Shown piece after piece: positions 46,007 to 58,363 of a stretch of DNA of 64,000 nt (its first letter is position 1; every line of letters starts with the position of its first letter). Position numbers and translations under genes: made by a program. The notes beneath the pieces are model-generated. The model was not told the DNA's origin, did not search any database, and saw nothing but the letters and a program-made list of their open reading frames with translations. The stretch comes from Limnomonas spitsbergensis (Eukaryota > Chlorophyta > Chlorophyceae > Chlamydomonadales): NCBI GenBank assembly GCA_037349105.1, contig JAYJMM010000122.1, forward strand, positions 1,798,001 through 1,862,000, in the 5' to 3' direction.

Positions 46007-49000
46007 TTATGATGACTTGACGGCCGCTTCTGATGACTTGAAACCCTCTGACAGCACCACCAGGGTATCCCCATCCTCCAGCACGCAAGGATCCGATCTT
46101 TTCAGGTGGAGCCTGGCCACACCCAACCTGAAAAAATCATACATTTAATAAACAAGCAAAACCAATTGAATGACAACCAGGACCACTTCAGATTAGCCAA
46201 TCAACATCAATGATCCATGATACCGCTTGAGAAGGGTTTCGGGTTATCGCAAGTTTCAAATCAATCGTTTTTTGCATCCACACTCATTTTCAGTGCATGG
46301 AGACCATTGAATCAATGAACCGACTTTGTAAAGGACCCATCCTAGCAACTTTGAGGAACCCATCTTGTCCGAGTGAGAGATGAGAAGACCCATGTCCCAT
46401 CACTCCGAGGCCGAAACTTCCTATCACCGTCATGGTCCCAACACGTCATCGTGACAGACACATCCCAGCAATGCAAAGTACCCAACCTATAAGCATGAAC
46501 GACCCAACCCATCACTATGAAGACACAGCCCATCAATAAGCAAAAACCCAGCTCATCACTGTGAAGGATCCAGCTCATCAGCTTATCACTATAAAGGACA
46601 AAGCCTAGCACTAAGAAGGACATAGCCTAGCGCTGTCAAGGACACAGCTGTGCGGGCCAGTTTTTGGACGCATCCAAGTCCTATGCCCCTCAAGGTGCAA
46701 CAAGGATTCAAATATCAAAAATGGGAACTTGTTAGAAACGCGCAGACATACTTCTATGCAACACTTTGTTCCCCTCCCTAAGCACACCTGTACACCCACT
46801 AACATTTCTCAATCCCCATCCCCATATGCCTCTCCTCATCACCCCCCACCATGCACCAGGGCACCTCACTTTGACATGGTGCCCAGCAGTAAGTCCTTTT
46901 TAGCACGAACCACATCTTGGAGCCAGCCCCAGTGGTACTTCTGACCCTGCTTTAAATCGTAGTACTTCAAGCTCCGCATGTACAGCTCGTTTTTGTCCGG
47001 GGAGAACAACTCAGCAAACACCCGCTCCAGTTGGGGCTCTGCTCCTAGCTGGGAATTGGAACGCATGGGGTAGGAAAGGGGCAGGAGGAAAGATGCAATT
47101 TTTGAGAGGAGAGAGTTGCAAGGACCTCAAAGCTAACCACCAACCAGGGTTTAGCAACGGGGGCTGTGGCTAACAACGGGGGCTGTGGCTAACAACGGGG
47201 GCTGTGGCTAACAACGGGGGCTGTGGCTAACAACAGGGGCTGTGGCTAACAACGGGGGCTGTGGCTAACAACGGGGGCTGTGGCTAACAACGGGGGCTGT
47301 GGCTAACAACGGGGGCTGTGGCTAACAACGGGGGCTGTGGCTAACAACGGGGGCTGTGGCTAACAACGGGGGCTGTGGCTAACAAAGTGTCATGCAACAT
47401 CCTTTGATTATAATTGTATGTACCAAGCTGCTACCGACCTGACCTCCAAGCATCTATCACATGCACCTCAACATGTGTACCCAAACTGGCAATTTCCGTA
47501 AGATAATTGGTCCATTAAAGATGTTTCCATGCAGTCCACATTTCCACAAATAATGCAAATTCCATAAAACTCAACAATCCCAGCATCCACACTCCACTAT
47601 TCTGCACTCAATGATCCCACACTCAGTGCTTCCACACTTCAAGCCTCCACGCATCCACACTCTCAGTTTCCACACTAAATGCTTCCACATTCCACACGTC
47701 CACTCTCAATTGTCCCCCAGTCCAAGCTTCCACATACCCCTCAATCCACACTTAAAATTTCCACCCTCCCCTTTATTAACACTTAAGACCTTCACATACC
47801 CCTCCATCCACACTAAAGACTTTCACATACTCCTTCATCCACACTAAAGACTTTCACATACCCCTTCATCCACACTTAGGACTTTCACATACACCTTTAT
47901 CCACATTTAAGACTTCCACATTCCACACTTACGCTCAAACCATCCCTGCCCCTTACCTGTGTCAACATCCCTCCCAGGAACGTGCGGTACTCAATCACGT
48001 CAAGCATGACGTCGGACTGCTTATCGCCAAGGAAGGTCTTTAGAAGCTGTGTCATATTGGGAGGGTAGGGGGCGAGATGAGGGGGGGGAAATTGGCCAGT
48101 GCCACGGTTTGCAACAGGCATTGAGAAATAAGCCCATCTCCATCGACTGAAGTCTGCCAGGCCCCTGCAAGATAGTCTGCATCTGGAGGTTCTTTATATT
48201 CTTCCTTCGAAACCCCAACTGGCAGAAGTCATTTGTTTTCACAGACGCTGGCATGCCCTGAAGATAGAAGCTTCTCCAGCGGTGCACATTACGGAAAAAG
48301 ACTTGCGTCACAAACATGGAAGCCACAATACTAAACCACAGTACTAAACCACCAGGATATAAAGTTTAAAATAAGAAACCAGGATATAAAGTTTGAAATA
48401 AGAAACCAGGATATAAAGTTCAAAATAAGATCTCGCCCTCTTTCCCAGTCGTACAGGTTCGTACATCCATTCACCTCTGTCAGGATGTCCACAGTGCCTG
48501 GGTCAGAGGTGCAGCACACCACTCCCAATGGCTTCAGGCGAATCGTTCCTTGTTCTTTAAGGGCTGTTAGAGCGCCCAACACTAGGACCAAGGTCGCCAC
48601 CACCTAGTACAAAAATAATTGCGGGTTCACAAGGAGATAGGGCATCCAGGCAGAATCAGGGTTGCAACCACCTGGACACATTTACAAGAGGTTGGGCATG
48701 AAGGCAGGGTGAATGTGCAGCCTGGATCTTCAGCTACCAAGCTTCATTTCCAGCTGCTACCCAGCTTCATTTCCAGCTGCTACACAGCTTCATTTCCAGC
48801 TGCAAATCCAGCTTAATGTACAATTGCCATTCCACTGCACTCCCCACTTCTACCCAGCTTCATTTCCACCTGTTACCCAGCTTCATTCTCAACTGCTATG
48901 CAGCTTCATTCCAATCACTATCCAGCTTCAATTCCACCTACTGTCCATCATCAATTTCAACTGATGCGCGATTAGATTTTTAACGGCCATTTAGCTACAT

Positions 49001-52000
49001 TTACTAACTTCTGTCCATATATTTATATTCAACCCACATTCATCTTCATTTCCAGCCGCTATTCATTTTCATTTCCAGCTGCTACCCAGCTTCAATTCCA
49101 GCTGCTGTCAAGCTTCATTTCCCAGTGCTACACAGCTATATTTTAAACTTCAACAAGGTAATATCTGCACCTCTTCACGGTGTGGCATTCATATGAGACC
49201 ATGCTTCGACAGGCCATCAAAGCAAACAACAAAATGCATTAGATACTTCTGTTCATTTAAGCGTGCTTCACCTTCACTTCAGCCACAGCACAGCTGGGCT
49301 AATGACAACCACATCAAACATTCACCGGCCGACAGCCAGTGGCCCCAACAGAAGGGCATGCTGCACCCGCCCCACCAGTCATGGGCCGTGCTGTAGCTAA
49401 AATGTAGCTGAATCACGTTGTCAATAACTCTGGAGCTGTTCCAGCCCTGAATTATCAACTCCTCAGATTGCTGTTCCCACCTGCGCGTCTGCAGCACTGT
49501 CCTCCGTGTCCTTATTGAGGCTGATGATAATGCTGTCCAGGCTGTCCATGCCGGCGTTCAACCATGTCTGAATAGTACCCATGTCGCCTAGCTGGCGCTT
49601 CACACCTGGAGCCATCATTTTAACGTCTGGTGAGAGTGAGGACAACACAGAGATTTCAGCCGGATAAAAAGCAGATGCCCTGCTGCTTGAGGGGGGAACT
49701 GAGTGTGCAGTGAGCACAAGAGGGTTTCACACTTCAAGGCATGAGCATCGCTAAGGAATCGGTGTTTCGCCCAGCCATCCTGAAGTAAATCGAGGTTTTC
49801 CATTGGCTAAAATTGGAAGAGGTGGAGACGCGGCGTGTGCGCATGCAGCACTTTTTCCTCAGCCTCGCGGGGTGCGTCTTTCCTTCTTCCCGCCAGAAGT
49901 CATGCATGCCGCTAAAGAGAGATGCAGAGACGACGCTTCTCATTGGGAGCAAGGACAAGTCACTGAAGCATCCACAGCATCATGTCCAATACCAGCATGA
50001 TCAAGCCCAGTATTATCCTTACCTTTCACTCCACAGATAGATTCATGAGAGGGATCACTGCGGGGAGGCAGGGTTGCGTAGTCAGAGGGGACAAGGTTTT
50101 GCAGAGGTGGGCATCAGTGGACGTTTGAAAGCAGACAAAGAGCCAAGCGAGGCGGACGCACATATCAACAAATGACAAGCACGTGATCCATACTGCATGA
50201 AGCAGGCAACAGGAGGCATGGACTTCAATAAAGGGAACAGGTGCCCCAAAACAGAGGGTGGCAAGAGATCCAGGGATAAGGAGTGTGAGTATATGGGTAT
50301 ACAAGGTGATAGGTCAAAAAGTGTGGGACAGGCGTATCATCCTGAAAAAACATCATGCATCCCCCAGCCTACTGGCACCCCTTCCATCTGCTTTGTTTCT
50401 AATTCTCAATGCCTTGCCAACTAGCACCCCTCCCCATCTATATCTGCCCCTGGGTCTGCACACCTGGCCAGCACTTTGACAGAGACGACGCCCACCAGTT
50501 TGAGGCCAGCCAGCATGCCGGACACGTCGCCTCCGCGACTGACCAGGAGCACCTGCCTAGCCGGTGGCGAGGCAGTCGTGGGCACATCAGGAGGTGGTAA
50601 TGGCTGGTCGGACCCATGGGCTGACAGTCCCTGCATGTGGCAGAGAGTCATTGGAGTGGAGAGTTATTGAGTGTGTAGCCAGTGGGAGGGTCATTACACA
50701 GGATCACAAATGTATATAAGCATTGCGCCCCCCCTCTGGCTAAGGAAATACTAGCATCGGACACATATTTTACCACCCACCTTCCCCACCACCATGGCCA
50801 CACTTTATCCAGGCAATACACCTTATCCAGGCAATACACTTTATCCAGGCAATACACCTTATCCAGGCAATACACTTTATCCAGGCAATACACTTTATCC
50901 AGGCAATACACTTTATCCAGGCAATACACTTTATCCAGGCAATACACCTTATCCAGGCAATACACCTTATCCAGGCAATACACCTTATCCAGGCGATACA
51001 CCTCATCCAGGCGATACACCTTATCCAGGCGATACACCTTATCCAGGCAGTACACCTTATCCAGGCAATACACCTTATCCAGGCAATACACCTTATCCAG
51101 GCAATACACCTTATCCAGGCAGTACACCTTATCCAGGCAATACACCTTATCCAGGAAATACACCTTATCCAGGCAATACACCTTATCCAGGCAATAGGAG
51201 GTAATTGCACATGCATGGCCGCAGCCACGTCACGTATGTTGTCATTACAACGTTGACGCTGCCACCCAAAAGCCTTTTTTTTAAACACGCATGTTCAGGT
51301 TCCTATATCCATAATCACTTCCATGAGCGTGACCCGTTGCTACCGAGCTCCTACCACGATCATGTTCTTGACAGGCGCCAGGCACTTGTCATCTGCTGCC
51401 ACCAACAGGGCCGCATCACCCTCTTGGAAAACCTCGCTGTCGTCAGGATTCAGCAAAGGCTCACCTAAGGCATGCACATGGCCAGTAGGTAAGGGAAGGT
51501 GCAGGTGGAATCGGTCGAATGGAAAGGCGGGTTTGTGGGCGATTTTGAAGATCTGATGATGAGCCAGCCAGGGTGATAGTGATCCATGATGGAGTGGTCC
51601 ATGATGTTCACCCAGGGCAATAATAATGATGATGGGTGATATGATAATCTTGGAAAAGGTTGGTCCCAGCAAGGGGAGAAGATGATTGAGGGTGATCATG
51701 ATCCACGGAGAAATGAGCGGGATCCTAGGGTGACAAACTGACGACCATACTTGTGGAATTGAGATTGCTTTAAGGCTATCATGAGGCTGCTCCCTCACAG
51801 GCATGGCCAGCACCCAACTCACACCATACCCAGCCCTGCGCTCAGGCCACAAGGATGTGCCCAGCTTGCCTGTCTTTTTTACTATGCCGCACAGTGTCGC
51901 GTTGTCGAACCGGCGACGAGCATCACTGAAAACCATGTCACGCAGCGAGGGCTCCAAATGCACGTATAGCTCATAGCCATCAGAGTGTGTGGTGAGCTCC

Positions 52001-55000
52001 CTAAACACAGCGCTCAAGCCTGGCTGGGTTGCACACTGAAAAGAGGGCGGTAGAATTGGGGAAGGTGAGGGTGAAGCTGGAGGTCAGGGTTAGGTTTTGA
52101 GTAAGAGAGCAGCTGGCTAGGATGCCAAGGTTCAGCCATACCGGTAGTGACTCAGTCTTCTACAGCAACATGGCAATATGAGTGCGATGGGTCTCTCACG
52201 CCTGTATTACGTGCGATGTAAGGCTTCAAACATACATCAAAATAACTCCAATCAGACCCGGGCATGGATGAAGTGCGCCTCTCATTAGAGTCCAGAATTC
52301 AGACATGTGATGGTCCCACCTAGGCTGTGAGTTCACACCGAACCAAAAAGGACCATGAGTTCACACCCACCTGGCCCATGAGTTTACACCCACCTGGGCC
52401 ATAAGTTCACATAGGTTACTCAGCGATGGGACTTCGGCTTTGGAGAAGCGTTTGGACTTAACCATGATGTCCAGCAAGGCACCTGGGCCAGTTTCCTGAG
52501 ACAAAAAGGCACACATTCTGCCTTTGGCAAAGCTTCAAGGAGCGCTGCGTTAGATAAGTCTCCAGCTGGTGGCATTCAGAGCTGCGACATACCTCAATAT
52601 ACATATTGATAGCAAAGGGAAAGCCGAGGAAACAAACGTGGGTGCAATTCTCAGTGCAATGGTGCATGGCTCGAGGCATTCAGTTGAACAGCATTACTGG
52701 CGTCTGAGGTCCTGATCGGTACGCTTGACTACCAGTAGAGCTGAGCCAGACTTGCGAAATGTGACCCTCGTTTGCCCACACTGCATCTGCTGTGGAGGGT
52801 ACATGCTGCAGACCAATCATAATCTATATAGGCAAGTAAGCTAGAGTTCAAAATAGGTCGTACACACTACACAATGGTATGAGGCATTTGATCCGCCCCA
52901 GCTGCCGAGGGGGAGAGGCAGGCTCATAGTTCACCTTCGTGTCCCGAGCAGACTCCAGGATGATCTTCTGGCAATGCTGCCGGTGCCTGGACACAGCTGC
53001 TATGTTCGCCAGAGTTGCCGACAGGGTTGAATCATCCGTGGTTGCCATGATCACCACGGTGCGAGCTTCACCCAACTGCATGATTTACGCATGGGGCCAA
53101 GCAAGAAGGGGCTAGGGGTAAACTTATGGTGCCGGGGGAAATGTTCATTCGGGGCATGTGCCCACATCAAATCGAACGACAACGATGCTTATCAAATTAC
53201 ATTCAAGCACACCGCCAATCTATGCCTTCTCCTGACCCATGCACACCGATGCCCTATGCTGATCAATGCACTCTCCTGATCCATGCACATTCATGCACTC
53301 TCCTGATCCATGCACATCCATGCACTCTCCTGATCCATGCACATCCATGCAGACTGCTGATCCATGCACATCCATGCAATCTGCTGATCCATGCACATCC
53401 ATGCAATCTGCTGATTTATGCACATTCATGCACAATGCCGATCCATGCACATCCATGCACAATGCTGATCCATGCTCATCCATGCAACCTGCTGATCCAT
53501 GCACATGCATGCAATCTGCTGATCCATGCACATGCATGCAATCTGCTGATCCATGCACATTCATGCACTCTGCTGATCCATGCACATCCATGCACAATGC
53601 TGATCCATGCACATCCATGCAATCTGCTGATCCATGCACATCCATGCAATCTGCTGATTTATGCACATCCATGCAATCTGCTGATCCATGCACACCCATG
53701 CACAATGCTGATCCATGCACATTCATGCAACTGTAGATCTATGCACATCTTTGCACCTTGCTAATGATACAAATGCATGTGATGCAACCTCGGCAGCTGC
53801 TTTGAGTCACGGCCTGGACTTAAATCAGGAACTGCATAACGGATACATAGGAATAGTAACCAGGGGCACAGAAGTGGATGAAAACAGATCAATATACCAG
53901 TAGTACGGGTTGTCACCTGTAGACCCATACTCACCGCAATCCGCTGCAGGTCTGACTTCACGACCGGCGATCCAAAGCGTGTGACCACCCAGGTGTTGAC
54001 CTGATCTACACCTAGAGTGTCTGCCAGCTCATTGTCCATCTTCGCCTTGGGGCGGCTGGCCAGGATAACCACAGGCTTGGCAAAGGTGCCGTATCCTCGC
54101 TCCCTCTGAGCCATTTTGATCTACGGTACTCGAGGGGAAACTGTGTTAGGCTTGCAGCTGCTCCATTACCTGCTATATTACTGTCTTCAGCCCTATGAAC
54201 ACATGATCATGTGCATGTAGGTCCCGCTGGAGCTTCATGCATAAGTGCTCAGGCTTACATCAAATGCGCTAGAACCTTGCAGCAGTTTGCTTCTTGTGCG
54301 CACCAGACCCCCTTTATACCCAATTGCACACCAGGCCAGATTGAAAAGGGTGCTGGGCGGCCACCAATTGGGACCAAACTTTCACTGCATGACCCCTGGT
54401 AGCTTCAGCATCAGGGTTTGGTGCATCATGAACTCTCGGCCTTAGGCTGGGACATAGCTGAGATGCAGCTCAACTGCACTAAAAGAACGCAACAGTGTGG
54501 GTGTTCAAGTTGCCGCCACGACCAGTCTTCGCCACCAGGATGCAAGCTTCCAATATTTCTTAATCTCAAGCATTTTGTCTCAAACATTTAGAGATAATCG
54601 TTGCTCAAGACAGATCCCACCTGCTTGAGGAGCGGTATGGTCTGCTCGCTCCAACCCAATAGCACAGTGTGCTCCTTCTCCAGCAGGCTATGGTTCCCTG
54701 TGTTAATCTGCTTAATGGCCGTCGAGACGTCGCTTGAAACAAGGCTGATCACACTGTGGAATGACCAAGGGGGCAGCTGATTCGGCTGTTGCTGCCTCAA
54801 GAGCCGCATGCAAGGGGAGCAGCGTGCCAGACTAAGGGCTTTGGTATGGGGGTTCTAACTAGAATTCAGGAATGCTGACCACTGTCAAGTTCACTGGAGG
54901 GTGGCTGCAGGATAGCTACGACCCACACTTCAGCCAAAAGGGGAGGTTCCTATTGACCTGGGTATACGAATGGATTTTTTACCTGCTTTTCGGTGGAAAA

Positions 55001-55810
55001 TCTTCTTTCGCCATGGAGGCATTGAGGCCAGGTCACACATCAAACACAGAGTTTCACACATGCATCCCCAGAGGGAAAATACCCTCCCTGCGTCAAAACA
55101 TACCCACCCCACCCCAAAGTGGCAGACTCTTAACCGAATTCATACTTAATAGTCCTTCTCCTTAAGCCTCAAGGCCTTCACACATCTGGATCCAGAGGTG
55201 GGCAGGAAATCTGGAACCAGTGGCATGCATGAGGTCTGGATCCAGGTATGTGCACATGGGAGATCTGGATCCAGAAACATATTGTTGATCTGGATCCAGG
55301 AATGTGCCAAAGAGACTCCTTTGAACTAGAGAGCAGGTAGGCAGGTCGCGTCATTGAGCCTAATCCTGCATTATGCCACATTGCCCGTTTGTAACCTTAC
55401 CTGGCCACAGCATACACGCCAATGAATTTCAGTACGACCATGATGAGCCACGCCAACCAGGTGGCCTCCCCCTTGACCTCGGGGAACCTCGTCACTGCAT
55501 GGTACGCTTTCTGGAAGCCTTCGAACCAGTCGGACCAGTCAGACCAGTCAGAGCCGGACGTGAGCGTGAGCAGCATGCCACCAATCAGCACGATGGGCGC
55601 TGTGAATAATAACAGGAAGTATAGTTTGCCGTGTTGGGGAAGGCTGAACATCTTCTGAGCATTGTACTTTTGACGGGTGGTAAAGTGCTGGACGGCAAGG
55701 CCAAAGGAGACGACTGGAGCCAGGGAGTCGTGGGGCGCCGGGGGCTCCGGAGGACCAGGTAGATCTGAATCCTCCGGTGGCTTGGGCTGTGGCTCATGCT
55801 CATCCTGCAT
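46007..55810 (-). CDS. CASTOR/POLLUX (DMI1/SYM8)-like ion channel
   Basis: Fourteen exons with closing phases, 719 aa: 55401-55810, 54621-54753, 53935-54120, 52935-53075, 52394-52495, 51825-52035, 51355-51464, 50464-50630, 50023-50057, 49481-49626, 48475-48603, 47957-48046, 46870-47048, 46007-46127. After a Pro/Glu-rich N-terminus come membrane helices at about 61-83 and 116-140. Then follow RCK-like regulatory domains of the family: HTVLLGWSEQTIPLLKQ, VVTRFGSPVVKSDLQRIA, ARTVVIMATTDDSTLSATLA, CATQPGLSAVF, LNPDDSEVFQEGDAALLVAA and, near the end, DPCVLEDGDTLVVLSEGFK. CASTOR/POLLUX proteins are cation channels of plastid or nuclear envelope; localisation here is unknown. The segment between the helices lacks an obvious Gly-rich filter. 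The 51355 donor and the 35-nt exon at 50023 were chosen by phase. Confidence 0.88.
46330..46650. repeat. degenerate CATCACTATGAAGGAC-type repeats
   Basis: Diverged units of about 20-30 bp (CATCACTGTGAAGGATCCAG, CTAGCACTAAGAAGGACATA) fill part of the last intron of the channel gene. Confidence 0.7.
47153..47388. repeat. 19-bp minisatellite in the channel gene
   Basis: About 12 nearly perfect copies of AACGGGGGCTGTGGCTAAC, in the intron between exons 47957-48046 and 46870-47048. Confidence 0.97.
47580..47935. repeat. degenerate TCCACACT-type repeats
   Basis: Irregular units such as TTTCACATACCCCTTCATCC then ACACTTAAGAC repeat through the same intron as the 19-bp minisatellite. Confidence 0.75.
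48345..48432. repeat. 28-29 bp tandem repeat, three copies
   Basis: Three copies of AACCAGGATATAAAGTTTRA plus AATAAGA lie in the intron just downstream (minus strand) of exon 48475-48603. Confidence 0.9.
48720..49135. repeat. degenerate 21-22 bp repeat
   Basis: Many diverged copies of CAGCTTCATTTCCAGCTGCT, best between 48735-48810 and 49040-49130, within the intron between exons 49481-49626 and 48475-48603. Confidence 0.85.
50808..51197. repeat. 18-bp minisatellite in the channel gene
   Basis: About 21 copies of CACCTTATCCAGGCAATA with few changes. It lies in the intron between exons 51355-51464 and 50464-50630. Long open frames on both strands are artefacts of its 18-bp period. Confidence 0.97.
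52325..52400 (-). repeat. tandem copies of a channel-gene splice donor
   Basis: On the minus strand the exon ends ACTTATGGCCCAG|GTGGGTGTAA. The same text recurs 23 bp on as ACTCATGGGCCAGGTGGGTG and is followed by a third, weaker copy. The second donor would lengthen the exon by 23 nt and shift the frame. Confidence 0.8.
53235..53745. repeat. 27-bp minisatellite in the channel gene
   Basis: About 18 copies of a unit reading ATCCATGCACATCCATGCAA then TCTGCTG, with small variations, in the intron between exons 53935-54120 and 52935-53075. Confidence 0.95.
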
Positions 55811-56426
55811 GATGTCAAGGTGGTAGATTTAAAGGACGCATTGCACACATCCCTACATCAAGTGAGGGTGGTGGTTTTTAAAATTCGATTTAGCTGCGCT
55901 ACGGGAAAAAAGTCTTTTTGGGGGGTGCGCGGAGTCTAAGTGGCTCTACAGTATTTTGAATTGAATTGAATGCTTTGGGGTGGAAGGGATTACACAATTG
56001 CAACCAGAGGTAACTTTCATTACCCTGTAACCTCCTGAAACCTTTTAAAAGCTCTAAAAAAACTGTACCCTTGGAATCCTATACCCTTATTTAAGGGTTA
56101 GTAGGTAGAGGGTAACCATTTAATTTAATTTAATTTAACGTCGCGCAGCAGGTAATTTCATTTAACATCACGCATCACTGGAAATAATTTAAATTTCCTT
56201 CCGCGCAGCACTTTCAGCCAGGACAGTAAAACTTAGTTAAACCCTCAAGGTCAGCAAAAGTCATCATACGGTAATCAAAATTCATCCACCTCTGGTACAC
56301 GGTCAGCAAAAGTCAGCAGAGTCATCCTCCTCCGGTACACGGTCAGCAAAAGATGCCTCGAACATGAACAGTACTAGTACTAGGAAGCGTAAACTACCTA
56401 AGTCTAAGCTCTTTACACCCAAGAAG

Positions 56427-56686
56427 GAGGGGGGCGAGAAGGAGGAGGGGAGAAGAAGGAGGCCGAGAAGAAGGAGGACGAGAAGAAGGAGGACAAGAAG
56501 GAGGAGGGGGAGGAGGAGGAGGACGGGGAGGAGGAGGGGGAGGAGGATGAGGAGGCGAGGATGGCGAGGGAGGATGAGGAGGAATGGAAGGTCGAGCAGG
56601 CCGAGGATAGGCGTTGGCGATTCGACTGGCGAGCCGAGTGGATGGAGGCTGAACTGAGCAGTAATGCTAGCTACGAGTACCGGTAG
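56427..56686 (+). other. purine-rich tract, possible acidic Lys/Glu exon
   Basis: GA-rich DNA. One frame reads EKKEAEKKEDEKKEDKKEEG, continues acidic, and ends AEDRRWRFDWRAEWMEAELS before SNASYEYR and a stop. Another frame gives only Arg runs. The non-repetitive end looks protein-like, but no upstream exon or acceptor could be fixed, so it may be only simple sequence. Confidence 0.3.
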
Positions 56687-56989
56687 TGCTCATCTGAGTC
56701 ACCAGTAGTGTTACTATGCAGGGCTATTTGGGCACACTTCACAAGGATGACTGAACGGATGTCGAATCAAACAGTTGCGCGCTAGCGCGTGAACTTTTGT
56801 AAAAAGTGCTGTTTTTAATTCATACCGCGCACCCCCAATATAGTTGTTTGGGCACCTGACTGACGCTCCGCGCAGCGGCAATTTTTGAATGAATATTAGC
56901 GCGCAGCCATGTCCGCGCACCCCAAAAATTATTTAATTACGAGCGGAGTCAAAGTGGTTGTACGGTAGGCAGGCTGTACGTACAGCAGA

Positions 56990-57035
56990 GAAATAGGGGA
57001 AATAGGGGAAATAGGGGAAATAGGGGAAATAAGTG
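56990..57035. repeat. AAATAGGGG microsatellite
   Basis: Five consecutive 9-bp units (AAATAGGGG). On the complementary strand this gives the CCCCTATTT pattern. Confidence 0.95.
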
Positions 57036-57164
57036 CAGGGGGGACCCAACAGAACCAACATGAACAAGAGGGGGCAAACGCTACTAAACATGAGAGGCCA
57101 TACCAACGGTAAGGGCACCGGTAGCAAAGCCCTTACCGAGCACGACTTGATAATATGTGACAGC

Positions 57165-57710
57165 CTATGCCAAAAGCACAGCCTCTGCTTCAGATCACAG
57201 CATAGGCACTAGAACAGTCTCTGAACTAGATCACAGCATCTGCACTCAATTTGCATTTGCATTTGCATTTGCATTTGCATTTGCATTTGCACTACACTAC
57301 AGTCTCTGCACTAGATCACAGCATTTACACTAAGTCACAGCATATGCACTGGATCACAGCATACGGTAGACTTGTTTTGCCTCCGTGACAAGAGAAATAA
57401 ATATAGTTGTTCGCTAAAGCGCGCTTCACTGGAGAACTTTTTTTGACGTCCCAAAGGAAGCGTTTTCCGCATTAGTTGGCGTTTTCATGAGGCGCAACAG
57501 CGAACCAACATTAATTTCGTGCGGAGGCAAAGAGCGTCAACAGTATGAACTAGATCACAGCTCCTGCACTTGATTACAGCACATGCACTAGATTACAACA
57601 TTCGCACAATATCACAACATGTGCACTAGATCACAGTCTCTGCACCATATAACAGCATTTGCAACGGACCACAGCATATGTACTTGATCAAAGCATTTGC
57701 ATTAGGCCAT
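57165..57710. repeat. degenerate GATCACAGCATCTGCACTA repeat with insert
   Basis: Diverged 19-22 bp units run from about 57165 to 57365 and again from 57545 to 57710. A TTTGCA hexamer array (about seven units) sits at 57249-57292. The gap between the two halves is a small inverted-repeat element. Confidence 0.8.
57376..57531. mobile_element. possible MITE (156 bp) inside a tandem repeat
   Basis: The segment interrupting the GATCACAGCAT repeat begins TTTGCCTCCG and ends CGGAGGCAAA, a perfect 10-bp terminal inverted repeat. It contains AATATAGTTGTTCG and GCGCGC, seen also near 31.7 and 56.84 kb. No clear target-site duplication was found. Confidence 0.5.
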
Positions 57711-58363
57711 TAGGGTACCGCCCCTGACCCAGAAGCAAGCTGCGCAGAATCTACCAACCGATCAAGGACAAATAGTCATCAGGGCTAGAAACAGATATAT
57801 CTTATTATTCACACCTGTAGATTTGGGATCTCGTTGCCCCTTCCGTCTTTGCGCTTCGCCGTCACATGTCCTGACTTGCGAAACTTCATACCTGTAAGCC
57901 ATTTGGGAGATGGAGGGAGAGGAGTGTAGCGTTTCCTTAAGAGTGCATCAGACCGCCTAGGCAGGCTGCTGGGCGTTCACCGCTGGGCGATGGAGACTTA
58001 AACCTCACAAGCGGCCCAAGCCGCAGGGCTAGCTGCTCCAGGCCTCGCTCCCTACTCGCACGATGTAATGCTACTGAATAATTGCTGAAGTGCGTTCAAT
58101 AAATCATTTTAGGGACGTTTATATACAGGGCATCATTCCTGTCCTTTAGGTGCGTTCCCATTAGGATGCATGGCGCCAGACTACCACGAAATCCAACGCT
58201 GTGGGTTGCCTTCATGCATGGAAGGATGAATGCATTGAGGGAGGGCATGCATGCATGGTCGGAAGATGCCGTTTCCCCTCGGTCTGCGGGCGGATTGCAC
58301 CACTGCAACCAGGACTGCAACCATCATAACGGATTAGACAATTGTCGCACACATGCGCGTCAC

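Larger units (their letters stand above)
55811..58363. other. repeat-rich intergenic region
   Basis: Holds AT-rich, CGCGC-containing stretches (55.9-56.35 and 56.75-56.95 kb), a purine-rich possible exon, short tandem repeats, and a small inverted-repeat element. One exon-like minus segment near 57840-57892 reads MKFRKSGHVTAKRKDGRGNE, but its partners are unknown. Confidence 0.4.

Noticed and set aside
50648..51288. LDKVYC and PYPGNT repeat proteins
   Set aside because: The 18-bp intronic array explains all frames. The array lies inside an intron of the channel gene.
53126..53764. His/Cys-rich repeat proteins (DPCTSMQSA type)
   Set aside because: This is the 27-bp intronic array; no protein evidence.
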